A DNA stretch of 64,000 nucleotides from Stictocephala bisonia (lineage: Eukaryota; Arthropoda; Insecta; Hemiptera; Membracidae). The DNA is taken from the NCBI GenBank assembly GCA_035578905.1, contig JAQJVL010000047.1, forward strand, positions 2,175,384-2,239,383, read 5' to 3'. Below the pieces are notes generated by a model, which worked only from the letters and a program-made list of their open reading frames with translations, was not told the DNA's origin and made no database searches. The translations under genes and the position numbers were made by a program. This document shows positions 14,510-27,300 of the stretch, piece by piece (within the stretch, counting starts at the first letter, position 1; every line of letters begins with the position of its first letter).

Positions 14510-15755
14510 TACAGGGTTGGGCAAAAATCTGGAATATATTTATTAATTTCAATACAATTGAAAGAAACGTAATGAAACTTTACAGTTATGTAAATGTCCC
14601 TACACCAAACATTTAGACATATTTTAATTTTTTTTCGCATAGCCAGGTGATGGCCCATAAAGTAATTCTTAAAAATTTTAAATGTAAGCCTACCACAAGT
14701 TATACCTCATTTTAAAAGCCTTTATTTGTAAAACACAAGAGTGCAAATCTGATGTCAAAAGGATGACCCAGTCAGAATATATAGCCTCTCAAAGGATTTA
14801 ATTTCATAAAACTAACACTGCTTAAGTCAAATGTAAGATACGTAGATAAATTATTGCTGCGTAGAGCTATAATTTATCAAACTATGAGAAATTAAATTTC
14901 ACAAAAAATAAGTAACAAATTATTATAATAATATTCGTAACTATTTTAGGTAAACCTACCGTCAAAAGAGTTTTAATAATTTTTTCTTATTTTTATATTA
15001 GTTAAATAGCATAGCTATTTTTATAACACAGTCGTTTGTTACGATTGTTAACAATCAACAATATAATCAGCAACAGGGAGGGACCTGAAACTGTTAAATA
15101 AATAGCCTTATAACTGAGCAAAATCCGTAATATGACATTAAATTCTTTGAATCGCTGTATTTTGTGAATTGGGTGATCCTTTTGACCTCAGATTTACACT
15201 TTTGTATTTTAAAAACAAAGACCTTTAAAATGAGGTATAACTCGAGGTAGGCTTACATTTAAAATTTTTAAGATTTCCTTCATGGGCCATCCCTTGGATA
15301 TGCAAAAAACAAGTAAAATATGTCCATATGTTTGTTATAGAGACATGTTACATAACAACAAAGTTTCATTACTTTTCTTTTAACAGTTTTAAAATAAATA
15401 AGTACATTCCAGACTTTTACTTAACCCTGACATTAAGTTCTTTGAGTGGCTGTATTTTCTGACTGAGTCATCCTTTTGACCTCAGGTTCACACTCTTGTG
15501 TTTTACAAACAAAGACATTTAAAATTAGGTATAAATCGAGGTAGATCTAGAATTTTACCTAATTCAAAGATTCGAAATTGAACTCGAAAATTCAAAGATT
15601 TCCTTCATGGGCCATCACCTGGCTATGTGAAAAACAAGTAAAATGTGTATAAATGTTTGGTATAGGGATATTAGATAACTGCAAAGTTTCATTAGATTTT
15701 TTCCATTGGTTTTGAAATTAATAAATATATTCCAGACTTTTGCCCTACCCTGTAT
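14510..15755. mobile_element. Inverted-repeat MITE cluster, three related ~300-bp arms
   Basis: The left end (ACAGGGTTGGGCAAAAATCT, 14512 on) is mirrored at the right end (CCAGACTTTTGCCCTACCCTGT, to 15751). A third arm in the same orientation as the right one lies at about 15130-15430. Shared internal words include CATGGGCCATC and GATCCTTTTGACCTCA or variants. The same family recurs at 41230-41835. Non-coding; DNA-transposon derivative, superfamily unassigned. Confidence 0.7.
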
Positions 15756-16149
15756 AAAAATAATGTATCGTTACTATACAAATCATAAGGATCACAATGT
15801 CACCATACAATTAATTTTATGGCCTCTAGAAGCCAAAAAAAAACTTTTGCTCAGGAAATTGATTAAAACTTTTTTCTTGAATAGTTAAAATTCCGACATT
15901 TATAAAACTTATAGACAATATTCCTGTCATCCATGCATTAAAAGATAAATCTGATAAATAAACGATGTTTTTAGTAATAAAAATGTAAAGATGATCCAAA
16001 GTGAAAATTTCCGGTACCTTTTTGTGTTCCAACTAGGATAAACATAACAATACAATTTTAAAATTTACATTAAATACAGTACAATTAAATGATAAAAAAA
16101 TCGTGTGATTTTTTTTCATGGGCCTTTTAGTTCCGGTACATATAGTTTC

Positions 16150-16699
16150 TGTGCCAACAGTAGTTTGTGTTGTGTCCGAAAACACTGTGTAGTCGTCATG
16201 TAGAAAGCGTAGGTGTGTTGTTGTTATGTGTACAAATAATACCCCTCAAGGTCCGGACAGTTGTGGCCCTCTACATAGAAGCTGTCCTTCTCCAAGTTGC
16301 AGACCTAGACTTACCTAGGCATAAAGACATTCACAGCTACAACAGCCGACAAGCTAGGAACTACCACCTACCTACTCATCGAACTACGCTCTTTACAAAA
16401 AACCATCATTTATAGGACAGCTGATGTACAACTGCCTACCAAACCAAATTAAAACATTTCGAGGGATTTCGCTGAGAAACCATTTGTAAGAGTGGCTAGA
16501 GGACAACCCTTTCTACAACCTGAAAGAGTTCTTCAAAGCTGAAAGAAAGTTAAATTTTGAACCTAATGTTTGACTTGATTTATTGTACTTATATATTTAC
16601 TTTATCTGACACATATTGTATATGTATAGGCTTATGACACATATTCTGTTCTTGACGGTCATGAATAAAGTATTTCTGTATCTGTATCTGTACCTGTAA
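16150..16699 (+). mobile_element. 5'-truncated LINE 3' end with (CTGTAT)n tail
   Basis: In the frame from about 16300 the text HSYNSRQARNYHLPTHRT is the conserved C-terminal block of jockey/CR1-like reverse transcriptases. After a frameshift it continues with NCLPNQIKTFRG and FYNLKEFFKAE in a neighbouring frame. The element ends in AATAAAG followed by CTGTAT-type repeats at 16676-16699, a typical LINE 3' tail. It is broken by stops and frameshifts. Confidence 0.65.
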
Positions 16700-16857
16700 T
16701 AACTTATTAGAAATTAATTGTTCTGTGTATTTAGATTGTTGTTACCATATGTTTAGGTTTTTATTAATATCATCATGCCTAAATTGTAACACAGTTTCAA
16801 GTGTTTACATATTCTTACATTCTTACATATGAGACGCCGACACAACGTTGTTGGTAT

Positions 16858-18162
16858 TTTAAGGTGAATATGAATGGTTATATAAGTGTAGGATGAGTGT
16901 GGATGAGGCTAGTCTGGTTACTAACTTAGTTCAACTGTTCCTCAGGAAGGGCAATTTATTAATAGCCCAACAGCCAGGGCAACTAAGGGACCTACAGCTT
17001 TACGTGGAATCCGAACCACGTAGTGCTGGTCTGATTTTCAGCTAATTGACAAGCCTGATACTCAGTTATCTCCCCCACACAACATCCGCATAATGATTAC
17101 CACCCAACATGGACACCCCAGACGTCTCTAGTAGTGTCCACGCCGATAGCAACCATCAAGTGGACCAAGCATTAAGAGGACCATATTAAGAGGACCAAGC
17201 ATCCAACCTATCGCCTACAATCTCCCAAACACTTTGTCCCCATGTAGCTGGGTTACAGCACTGCACCACCAGTGCCGACACATAAATGGAGGTGGATTCA
17301 CAATTAATTATAACGGTTATTTTATAATTAATTAACATCTGAGAATATTTAGAGTTGTTCTATATGTGATTTCACTTCCATTAAAATACTGATAAAGGGT
17401 TGATATATTTAAGTTTAAGTAATTATTATTTAATTTTTAAATCTTTCAATTATATAAAATATAAAGTAATTGATAACTGATATAAAATTTAATTCAATTC
17501 AAGAATAAAAGTGTTTGTTTGAAAGGGCAAATTTAATGGAATGGGTGGCAAATTTTATTTATATTATTTGGGACTATTGCAATACAATGCAGTAAATTGT
17601 TTTGTATGCAATTAAAAACGTATTATTATACATTTTGAAAATGTCATACTATGGTCAGTCCTCTTAATATCGATATGGCGTCTGCTGAATTGTTTCCATC
17701 GACGTGGACACTACTAGAATACACACACTAGTCTGGAATACAATTTAAAATTCAGGAAAAATTTAAACACAATATTTCCATTTGTAGTAGCTTGCATTAG
17801 AAGATCGAGTGTGGTCACACTAACACAATATTTCCATTTGTAGAGAGCAAACACTTGCTTACATTAGAAGATCGAGTGTGGTCTCACACTACCACTACGA
17901 AATTTAAAATTCAGGAAAAATGTTGTGTCCATTTTGGATGATAATTAATGTTCAGATGTCATGTAGAGAATTGAGTCAGGCTTATCAATTAGCTGAAAAT
18001 CAGACCAACACTATGTGGTTCGAATTCCATATAAAGATGTAGGTCTCTTAGTTGCCCTGGCTATTAATAGATAGCTCTTTCTGAGCAATAGTCTAACTCA
18101 GTTAGTAACAAGGACTACACTCGTTCATCTATACTCATCTACACTCATTCGCCCCTAATATT
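16858..18162. mobile_element. Large foldback element with ~400-bp arms
   Basis: The left arm (16858-17240) carries GATGAGTGTGGATGAG, ACTAAGGGACCTACAG, TTTTCAGCTAATTGACAAGC and TAGTAGTGTCCACGCCGAT in that order. The right arm (17640-18162) carries the complements of all of these in reverse order. The middle is AT-rich. The right arm also holds a local duplication containing ATTAGAAGATCGAGTGTGGT (near 17800 and 17860). Single-arm relatives occur at 29690-30125 and 49497-49735. No transposase visible. Confidence 0.7.
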
Positions 18163-19287
18163 TTTGACGATGAATATTACGCTGGGAATACCATCTATTA
18201 TAAGTACACGTATTTACATTAAACTTATAACAGATGAAGGTAGGTTTTAAAAATAGCTATAAATTAAACCCAATGTTGACGGTCAACGTATTTAAATACC
18301 TGTAATCTGTTATTCATCAGTAAAAACTAATAACAGTCAATAATTACTGAGTGATTTATTCATAGTATTAACCTTCACAGAAATGAAATTAATTATTTTT
18401 AAGCATTGCATGAAATGATAAAACAAATATCCCTTTCAAAATGCCCAATACATTTTATGGATGGCTCATTAATAAAAGCCCATCTAAAGCTATCAATCAG
18501 ATTATTCCTCAGTGCTATCTACAATGACCAGGCTAGATTGTCTACTTGCAATTGGCATTGATAAAAAAAACTAAATTGTGACTGTAGATTGTATTATTGT
18601 CAATGAATTAATAACCATAATCTTGTATTCCAGTGAAATATTATACTTATTACATAATGTTCATCTGCAATATTTCTTCAGTTGGTCGATTGCAGTTATT
18701 AAACTATCTTCATAGTTTAAAAGTTTTCATTGTTTTCAGTTCGATCCCAACTAGAGTGAAACATCTGTTAAAAAGGAATGAGTTGATAACTAGCGGCTAT
18801 TCATTTGTCATTGGGGTATTAATAAACACACTCCGCCAGTGGGAGAGTCGATTTGGCACTTAAAAATATATATAATATTTAAGTGCCAAAAACCAACCCT
18901 AATGATGATTTTTCCCGTGGTAATTTTGTTATTTTCTCTAGAGTTAACTTATGTATTGTAAGTCATTCAAGACTATGTATAGTTATTTTTTTCTTTATGT
19001 AATGATATAATACATTTTATTTTACATAACACATTTTAAATAGGATCTAACGTTGAAATTGTGGATTTAGCTCTTTGAAAATCTTCTCATAAATACATTT
19101 TTGGTTGCATCTGTAAAAACAAATGTAATAAATTTACTCCTAGAACATTGAATGGATTTAGAATTTTTGAAATTTATACATTTTCAGTCCTTTCAGTGTT
19201 CCTTTGTAGATGTTACATTAAACTGCTGTTTTCATTTCACTCACAGTAATTATATATATATATTTACAGTATTTATTCATTTATATA
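18163..19287. other. AT-rich non-coding stretch with one strong hairpin
   Basis: No supported coding segment. A 39-nt hairpin lies at 18852-18890: arms TTTGGCACTTA and TAAGTGCCAAA around an AT loop. The 76-codon ORF at 18633-18863 has no recognisable motif. Confidence 0.55.
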
Positions 19288-20028
19288 CGAGGTACGTCCA
19301 GAAAGTAAGTTCCGTTTCCATTTATATCCGCTGCAGCGCTGCGATCGCAGTTACGCGCATGCGCGGCAGACGCTCTGTATCAAGGAGAAGAAACGTGCGC
19401 CATTTTGAGATCGCTGTCAGTCTCGTACGCTTTGTTGTGCTTGTTTAAAATGTCGGTGTGAAATCAGATCGTGATAGTGTTTTGGGACAGGAAAGGCATA
19501 TTACTGATTGATTTCTTACCGCGAGGTAAAACAATCAATGCAGAAGTTTACTGCGAGACACTGAGGAAATTGCGCCGCGCAATACAGAATAAGCGCCGAG
19601 GATTTCTGTCCAAAGGTGTTGTTTTTCTTCACGACAATGCACGACCACACACTGCAAATGTGACGAAAAACCTCATACAGGGATTTGGCTGGGACGTGTT
19701 TGACCATCCTCCGTACAGCCCTGACCTCGCTCCTAGCGACTTTCATTTGTTCTTACATCTGAAGTCTTTCCTTGGCGGTCAACACTTCAACGATGACGAA
19801 GAGCTGAAAGAAAATGTTTCCAAATGGTTGAAGACACAGGCGGCAACCTTCTATGAAGAAGGCATAGAAAAACTTGTGCCACGCTATGACAAATGCCTGC
19901 AAAATTTCGGCAGTTATATAGAAAAGTAGTTTAAGAGTTGTAGATTTTAGTGCAATAAATATTTTTTCTGTATCTGTAGACAAATTATTTTTATTACCAA
20001 ACGGAACTTACTTTCTGGACGTACCTCG
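19288..20028 (+). mobile_element. Internally deleted mariner element
   Basis: Near-perfect ~30-bp terminal inverted repeats begin CGAGGTACGTCCAGAAAGTA and are flanked by the TA dinucleotide that mariners duplicate. At about 740 bp the element is far shorter than a full mariner (about 1.3 kb). The 5' part runs directly into the second half of the transposase, so the helix-turn-helix region and the first catalytic Asp region are gone. The well-preserved ends suggest fairly recent mobilisation in trans. Confidence 0.9.
19471..19929 (+). pseudogene. Mariner transposase, C-terminal half
   Basis: A 152-codon open frame encodes the C-terminal half of a mariner (DD34D) transposase. It starts near the VFWDRKG motif and contains HDNARPH with the second catalytic Asp and the block PYSPDLAPSDFHLF with the third. 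The C-terminus (VPRYDKCLQNFGSYIEK) is intact and ends in TAG. The N-terminal DNA-binding domain and the first catalytic Asp are absent, so this product cannot catalyse transposition by itself. The first codon in frame is not a convincing start. Confidence 0.9.
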
Positions 20029-20044
20029 TATTTAAGGTCTCTTT

Positions 20045-20112
20045 CTATCCCAGTGGTTAGCACTTCTGCTTCATAAGCAGAGAGTCACAGGATCAAAACC
20101 CAGGAGGTTCAC
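20045..20112 (+). repeat. tRNA-Met-like SINE head or tRNA relic
   Basis: The segment CAGTGGTTAGCACTT resembles a box A. It is followed by a 5-bp stem with a 7-nt loop (TCTGC TTCATAA GCAGA) showing a CAT anticodon, then a degenerate B box (GGATCAAAACCC). No acceptor stem can be drawn. It is squeezed between the mariner and the hAT element. Confidence 0.4.
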
Positions 20113-20127
20113 TTGAAGGGTTTGGAC

Positions 20128-21813
20128 CAGGGGTCGGCAACTATATTTGGGTGGGGTCCAGACATATTTAAAAATAAGTTTGGGGATGTGCAGGAAAAAC
20201 TAGGCAAAACTTCGTTATATGCCTCCATCAAATTAATCAAATCAAATTAACGCTCAAATCAATACTGTTGATTATTGAATATATATCTTTGGGTTTTGAC
20301 TATCATAGATAAATAATAATAATGTTCATAGAAGAGTAACAAATTAAATAACAACAAATAAAAATATTCAAAACATTGTAATATCTGATTGTAAAAATTA
20401 ACTAAAAACCTAACCTAACCTAAATAAGCAGCTCTACTAGATTTACCTCTTTCAGAGTGTCACTAAGTTTCCCACATAGAGCTACCTGGTTAGTTATGCA
20501 TTGCTAAGATAGTAGTTACGCATTATTTTCTTTGATTCGCTTTGTAAGCTTCCTTTCTTTGCTGACCATAGTCGGAGCCCCATCAGTTGGCAAAGACACC
20601 ATTTTATCGTAACTAATGTTTGATTTGTCATGAAGTCATCAACAGTCAGTCTGGAATAAATTTTCTCTAAGAGTCTGGCCTGACTGCAAGCAATATTCTT
20701 CCATTAATATTTTATTTTCAATATCATAAAACCTCAATAAAATAGACATTTGTTCGTCGTCAACAATATAACATGATTCATCAAGTGCTAGGCGTAGCAA
20801 GGCGCCTTTTGTAGAAGTTCTAGCAAACTCCTTTTATTGTCTCCAGCCAATATTTCGGTTCTTCTCTTATTGCTTTTAGCTGACGATGGAATACCTTGAA
20901 ATGCGCCAAAACGTCCTTTTTATCTTCAAAAAGTGCTGCGACCACTCCTATCATATATTCTTTTACTATCTAAGAGTCAGAAAATGGCTTCTGGTGTTTA
21001 TTGAGCGTCCAACATATATGAAAAGCTGCGTCTGCAGATTTTCCTAGCTCGCTTATACTTCGAACTAGTATGGATGTAACATTCTTCAAGCTCGTTTCTT
21101 GCTGGATATATAATTTAATGTTATAAGATGTAACAAACACTCCAGTAAATAGTTTTTTAATTTTGCTAAGCCTTTCGGTAACAAAGTTACTATCTTCAGA
21201 CATACAAAGGTAACAAAGTCTGTGTGTCTGAAAAAGACCTAACGAAATTTAAAAATTATTTACTGGAGTGTTTGTTTCATCTTATAACATTAAGTAGTAT
21301 AAGATGTGCTTTTTTTGTAAAAAGCTAGATATTACTTGAAACTTTCTTGGCGAGCTTCACTTCCCAGACGAAAATTTGGATAAAACTGCTAATGGGTCGT
21401 TTCACGCCTTTTTAAATTCGTACTTTTAATAAGAGCGAAAGTTTTAATGCATATTAGGCAAACTGGAACAGCGTATCAAGAAGCGTAAAACAATACTGTT
21501 CAGGTAATTCAGTCAAAATATTTATATTTTCACTATCAACCTTACGCTTTTTATGATCCATATCGATAAAAAATAAAAATCAGGAGCAGCGACAATAATT
21601 ACTAAATAATTTGATGTACAGTACTAATGAGGCTGGGCAAGCTAAGCTGGGGTGGTGTTGCCAACTCGACGGTGACAATCAAACTTAGAAAAAGGCTTTT
21701 TAAAATTACATTTATAATTTATGTGATTGAGATATTAAAATATGTTTAGCGGTCCAGTCTTTGACCTTCCGTGGTCCGGACATGGACCGCGGTCCGCCAG
21801 TTGCCGACCGCTG
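20128..21813 (-). mobile_element. Decayed hAT transposon
   Basis: The ends read CAGGGGTCGGCAAC and, on the other strand, CAGCGGTCGGCAAC, a classic hAT terminal inverted repeat. They are flanked by 8-bp direct repeats GTTTGGAC and GTGTGGAC (one mismatch). The interior keeps scraps of minus-strand transposase, including DESCYIVDDEQMSI near 20780-20740 and IENKILMEEYCLQSG a little further on, similar to the catalytic start of GTF2IRD2/ZBED-type hAT transposases. Stops and shifts are frequent and the element is only 1.69 kb, so it is dead. Confidence 0.8.
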
Positions 21814-22869
21814 GTGTGGACCATTGTCCCTTAACATCATTAGTACTCAAAATTAAAAATGTCTTTGGCGTAGATAGACTTAAAAAAAAATAAAACTGAA
21901 AATGCTTAAATATATGCAATGTTAAACATTGTAGTTTTGTAATGAGGTCGTATGATAAACCCAGCTTAAGATACATTACATGGTGTTAATTACGAAATCA
22001 ATTTATTAGTGGCTTCTACTAAAGTGTGTTCTCACTAAAAAAAATGATGATCACAATCATTTCTATGTATTAAACTATAATTTACTTAAACTAGCAATTT
22101 ACAGTATTTACTTGCGTACTGTCAAATTGCTACTCAATTATAAAATGAAGAATAATTAATATTCCCTTGTGTGCTGTGGAAACAACAATCAAAACTACCT
22201 CATGTATTTATTGATAAAAAATATTACGCTGGTGGTGGTAGCTATTTGTTAGGGTTATTAGCAAAGCGCCTATTCGTTAATTATTCAGCCAATTTTGCTG
22301 AGCATTACTGGGCTTTGGTTTAACTGTGTTTGTTTCATTATTTATCCATGATTTTCAATTCAATTCTGCTCAGGATAAGTCAATTAATTCTGTTTCATTT
22401 TATGAGTATACTACTAAATGTTTTAATTTCGACACAAATATATTCTAATAAAATATTGAATTATTGTTATTTTTGTATAGAATTGTGGAAATAAAAGGAT
22501 CTACCGTTATTATTTTCATATTTTTGACGTTGTAACTAAATATGGGTAGTATAGTAGAACCTCATATTAACAAGCCTCGGATATAACAAATTCTTAATAT
22601 ACCTAATAAATACCTTGCAATTCACGTTAACGATCAAGAAATATACTTCACATTACGAATTAATCATGTTTCAGACCTTTATGTAACAAATATTTATTTT
22701 CTTCCATTTGTTACCTTTGTATGACGAATTATGAACATGGGACCTTTTCATAATGAACTGTTCTTCTATCAAATTCGGCATAGCAAACTATAACTACAGT
22801 GTTTGATGTCTTAACAGAATTACTTCTTCTCCACTTGATCCTCCTCATAGGTCTTAACCAACAAACAAA
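21814..22869. other. AT-rich non-coding stretch
   Basis: No coding segment, RNA gene or clear repeat boundary seen. Confidence 0.5.
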
Positions 22870-24330
22870 TATGACCAATAGAAGAGACAAGTCCATATAT
22901 CCAGTATTACAGGGATGAGGCCGTGGCTGCCATCTTGGCAGAACTTAGAAAGAGCAAAACATGCCTGGAAGCGTAAAACATTTTGATGTGTGCGTTTGAA
23001 ATAATCTGAGATTTAAAATAATTAGAAATTAGATAAAATTACTGAATTTTGCAAGTGTTGAAAAAATTAGTTTGTGATTATGATACTGTAGTTTGCAACA
23101 TTTAATTTAATTTCATTATTTACTAAATAAATTATTTAAGTAGATATTTGTATCGTTATGGATTTTAGATCGTGACATGGAAAAGTTAGTGGACAACCAA
23201 ATTTTTTATTTTTTGATCATAGAAGTGATGTAAGTGGGAAAGATGAAGATAAATATTAGAGAATCAGATTTTTTAAATTTCTCTGGTCTACTTTTTTGTA
23301 ATAATTTTTAAAGTTACGCATTTGACTCGACCATGTATACACAGATTCGGGTGGCGTTGTCTGTTATAGCCTACTCATTGCTCTCATCAAATCGAATAGA
23401 ACTGTTAAGTCATGAAGTTATTAATATATAACTATTACTTGTTCAATTTGAATGTTAAATAATATCAATTATTCTTAAAAAGTATTACATTTATGTTATT
23501 CGTAATCAGTTACCTGTGACAAAACCCAGATATATTAGTGATTTGATAGTTGCAATAGTATACTACAAAATGTTACTAAATTTTAATCTCAGTACCATTA
23601 AATAAATACCGAAAAAGCTTCTTCAATAACAGCTTATGGAGTGGGTAGGGGAGCATGAATCACATCCACTCTGCATTTGTCTGCCACGACACTGTTTACA
23701 TAACAAAATTATTGTATTCTAGCCAAGTGGCGATTGTTGTTTACTATATTATAATTATTTTTTCACAATTTAATACCTATATATATATATCGTATTAATG
23801 AATCAGTAATTTTTCGGTAATGAATCAGCAAATGAGGCAAGTTTTCAAATAAACCCTCTACAATAGTATGAGTAATACAGGTTATACCAAAGGTTTGTTA
23901 TACTTACACGTATAACATATAGAAGATATATAATACCGTCTATCTTCTTTTTAGGACTGCAACCAAACATTATGCAAATTCGGCATCAGACTGTTAGCAA
24001 TATAATTAACGGCATAATGTAACTTTTGAAATGAAATAGTGGAACTAGAATGTAAATTGACATATAACTAGATAATTACATGTAGTCCAATAGTTACGCA
24101 TCTCAAATACAAACATTACAAAAGTGCATTATGTCACAGAACCATAAAACAAGCATAGAACTTTTCTACTGAAGAGTTAGGAGAGTCAGGGGGATGGTGG
24201 ATCACCCGAGAGCGCTTGCCAGTGCTCTCAGGGTGACACATCGGCTGCCGCCGCCATCTTACCAGAACTTTCTGCTTTCGGCCGGCATTAACTCAGGGCT
24301 CTAATGCCCCTTCTATTGGTCTTAACCAAA
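22870..24330. mobile_element. Possible non-autonomous DNA element
   Basis: The word GACCAATAGAAG near 22873 is found inverted at 24310-24325, and both ends have a nearby GCCGCCATCTT/GCTGCCATCTTGGC word. The element would be about 1.46 kb with no ORF. The repeat is short and the outer boundary unclear. Confidence 0.35.
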
Positions 24331-27300
24331 TTTTGTTCTTTATTATTATTACCGATCAATAAAAAAAATTCATAAGGAGACAATGAAAATGAAGGAAGTC
24401 TCAATGATAAACCCAACCTTGATTCAACAATAAATACGCTCGAAGTGTATCGAAAACTGAGTTTAAAAATTTGTTAAATTAAGAAGAATTCAAATTCATG
24501 AGAAAACTGTTTTGTACCTTGAATCTCCTTGTCACTGTAGTGTGCAAATTTGTTCATTAATTTATTACATTATTCAAATTTAAAACAGCGAAAATACCTA
24601 ACTATGTTGTGTGCCCCAAAAAATACAACACTTATGAAACAAAGTCCCTAAATTATTGGTATGTATGATGAATTACTTACAAAATGTTTTATTTTGTTAA
24701 ATTAACACAATAATTATCCGACCCATGGTTTATGGCATGTAAAAAACGCATGCACGACAGATTTTTCCTCCCACCACGCACTGTCATTTGTTCTTAGTAC
24801 AGTCACTGCTAGAAGCATGGATCTGTCATTACAACAATGGTCCCACTTGCCACAATTTTTACATTGGATATCCTATTGTATTGTTGGTGTAAATGATATC
24901 GTAGTTACCAGTTTCACCAACATAATTAAATTTTTGTTCTAACGATTGTTAAAATATTTTACCATAATTGATTTAATATGTTTTATACGTGACTGTACCT
25001 TGCAGCACACTGCCGCTGGAGGGGAACAGTGGTGGGAGAAGTACTTAGTATAACGAACCTTCGACAATTTAACTTGTTGATTTTAAGACTTTGTTGAACA
25101 CTTCTATTAATGTATCAATTAATGATTGTGTTACTAAAATTTTAAAAACTTTTCCTACATTTTTTTCGAGTATCAAACACAACCTTTGGTTTATTAGTGA
25201 GGTAAATAGGGGGTATCGTAGAGTTTTTTAATTATTCCTGTACAATAGTAAAACTTGTAAAAATTATGATGATTAAATTCTGTCATTTTAGCTCTAGAAA
25301 GATGACCAACCAATCTAATCACAATTAGAAACTGGACTGCGTTTCATATTTAACAATCCATCATGAGGTCCTTGGAGATAAACTGTGGGGTTTTGTTACA
25401 CTTAATGAAGACGAAGCCTAGCAGTTTATCTCAAAGGTCCTGATGATGGATTGTTATATATGAAATGTGTAGTCTAGTTGCTACTTGTGAACAGATTGAG
25501 TGAGGTACATAAACTATGAATAATAATGATGTAAACTTTTAGAATAGTAAACAGGAATATACTTATTCAGTTTAAAGTTGTAAGATTAATTAACTTGTAT
25601 ATAAGATATTTTGACGCAGATTTAAAATAAACCTTTCCTGTGATAAGTATTATTCATAAACCTAACACAAAAAGTTTAGGTAAGATTGAGATACAAAATG
25701 AAGATGAAGCAAACAATTATTTACTGAACTTGTAAAGTTATGAAGTTTCCAAAAAGCCTGGTTTTCGAAAAGTTTCTTTATGTAGATTTTTTGATTTTGC
25801 TTACTTTACGTTTCCCCAAGTGCAGTTCAATACGTATAACTGACCTAAAATAGTTTAGTACAAATACATATTTTACATATATTTAACCATGCTAATTAGG
25901 AGTATGCACTCAACTAGATGACTCATGTTTAAGTATTACGTTTCTCAATAATGTGGCTTATTTCATGGCTTGGGCTTACTAGAGCTTATTACATGAACTC
26001 CACTGAGAACAAAACTGTGAATTTTTGATTTGTTTATAAAACATAGTAATAATAACATAACATAGGGAGAAACAAAGCCATAGTTTAAAAAGGTCTATTA
26101 GATGAAACATACCTACATTGAAATTGTTAAAATTCATCAATAGATTTTGGTGACTGATTAGAATAAAATTTGCTGAAAATATTACCAAAATACAATGGTC
26201 AAAATTACTATTAAATTGTACTAGTTAACATTTTCACCATAATATTTTGTTCAATAAAATAATATTTAAAAGATTTAGATTTCATAATCTGTAATTCTAT
26301 CAGAATTATAAATAGCTAAGAAATTTTATTTTTAAAATCTCACTAGATTAAAATACATGAATATGTAATTTATCACACAAAACAATGTTTTAAATGATTA
26401 AACATAACCATTTAAAATAATAAAAACAATTTATAGTAAACCATAAAAAACTGTGCCTTTTTCAATACGTGTGATTTAAATCAATAAATGTCTCCTGTAA
26501 TAATCCCTTTTAGTTCCATTTATCTTTACTTAATTTAGGTTTTAAAATACCTTTACATTTCACTCTTTTTTGAAGTGATCTTCATCTACCTTAGAACTTT
26601 TTCAAAAAGTGACTAGCATAAGATTCTTTTGAGCAAATTTATTTAAGTATACTTTGTATGAGATAAAACATCATTAATTTAAGTGTGCATCTAATATCAA
26701 AGTTAATTTAAATAAAATCTTTCGTCAGATTCAGAAAACAACTACAGGTCTCTCGTAGTTGAAGTAATTTATTATTTCCGCCTCTCAGACTTTGCAAGGT
26801 TGTAATTTGCTGCCTTTGGACGTCTATTAACACTTCCGTATAACGGCTTAAACACATTCGTTATTCACAGTTCTAAATGCTCCAGTTTATGTCATTAGAG
26901 CTTCCTTGGAAGTCGATTTAGCGAGGAGAATTCTCTCTCGGAACACGTTCATTACTTAGTCTCTTGTATGGGCTAGGTTTGAGTGAAATGTTAATTGAAT
27001 ACAATTGGTTGGAAACTGACACAGTCAAGACTTATTTAACAATACTATATTTCACTCACATATAATAATTTTGCTATAAAAAAATACTTACTCCTATCGA
27101 TAAAAATATTTTCAAACCATTTTCTATGACGTGAAAAATATTATGACATAATAAGCATGACAAAATAATATTTATTTATTTAAAAAAAAAAAAAAAACTT
27201 CACTTGCCAGTTCACATGGGCCTGCAAGTACAGGCCTGTGCGTGAACTTAAATCAATAAATGATGTACCATTACCTCAGTTGAGTATTTAGCCTTTTACA

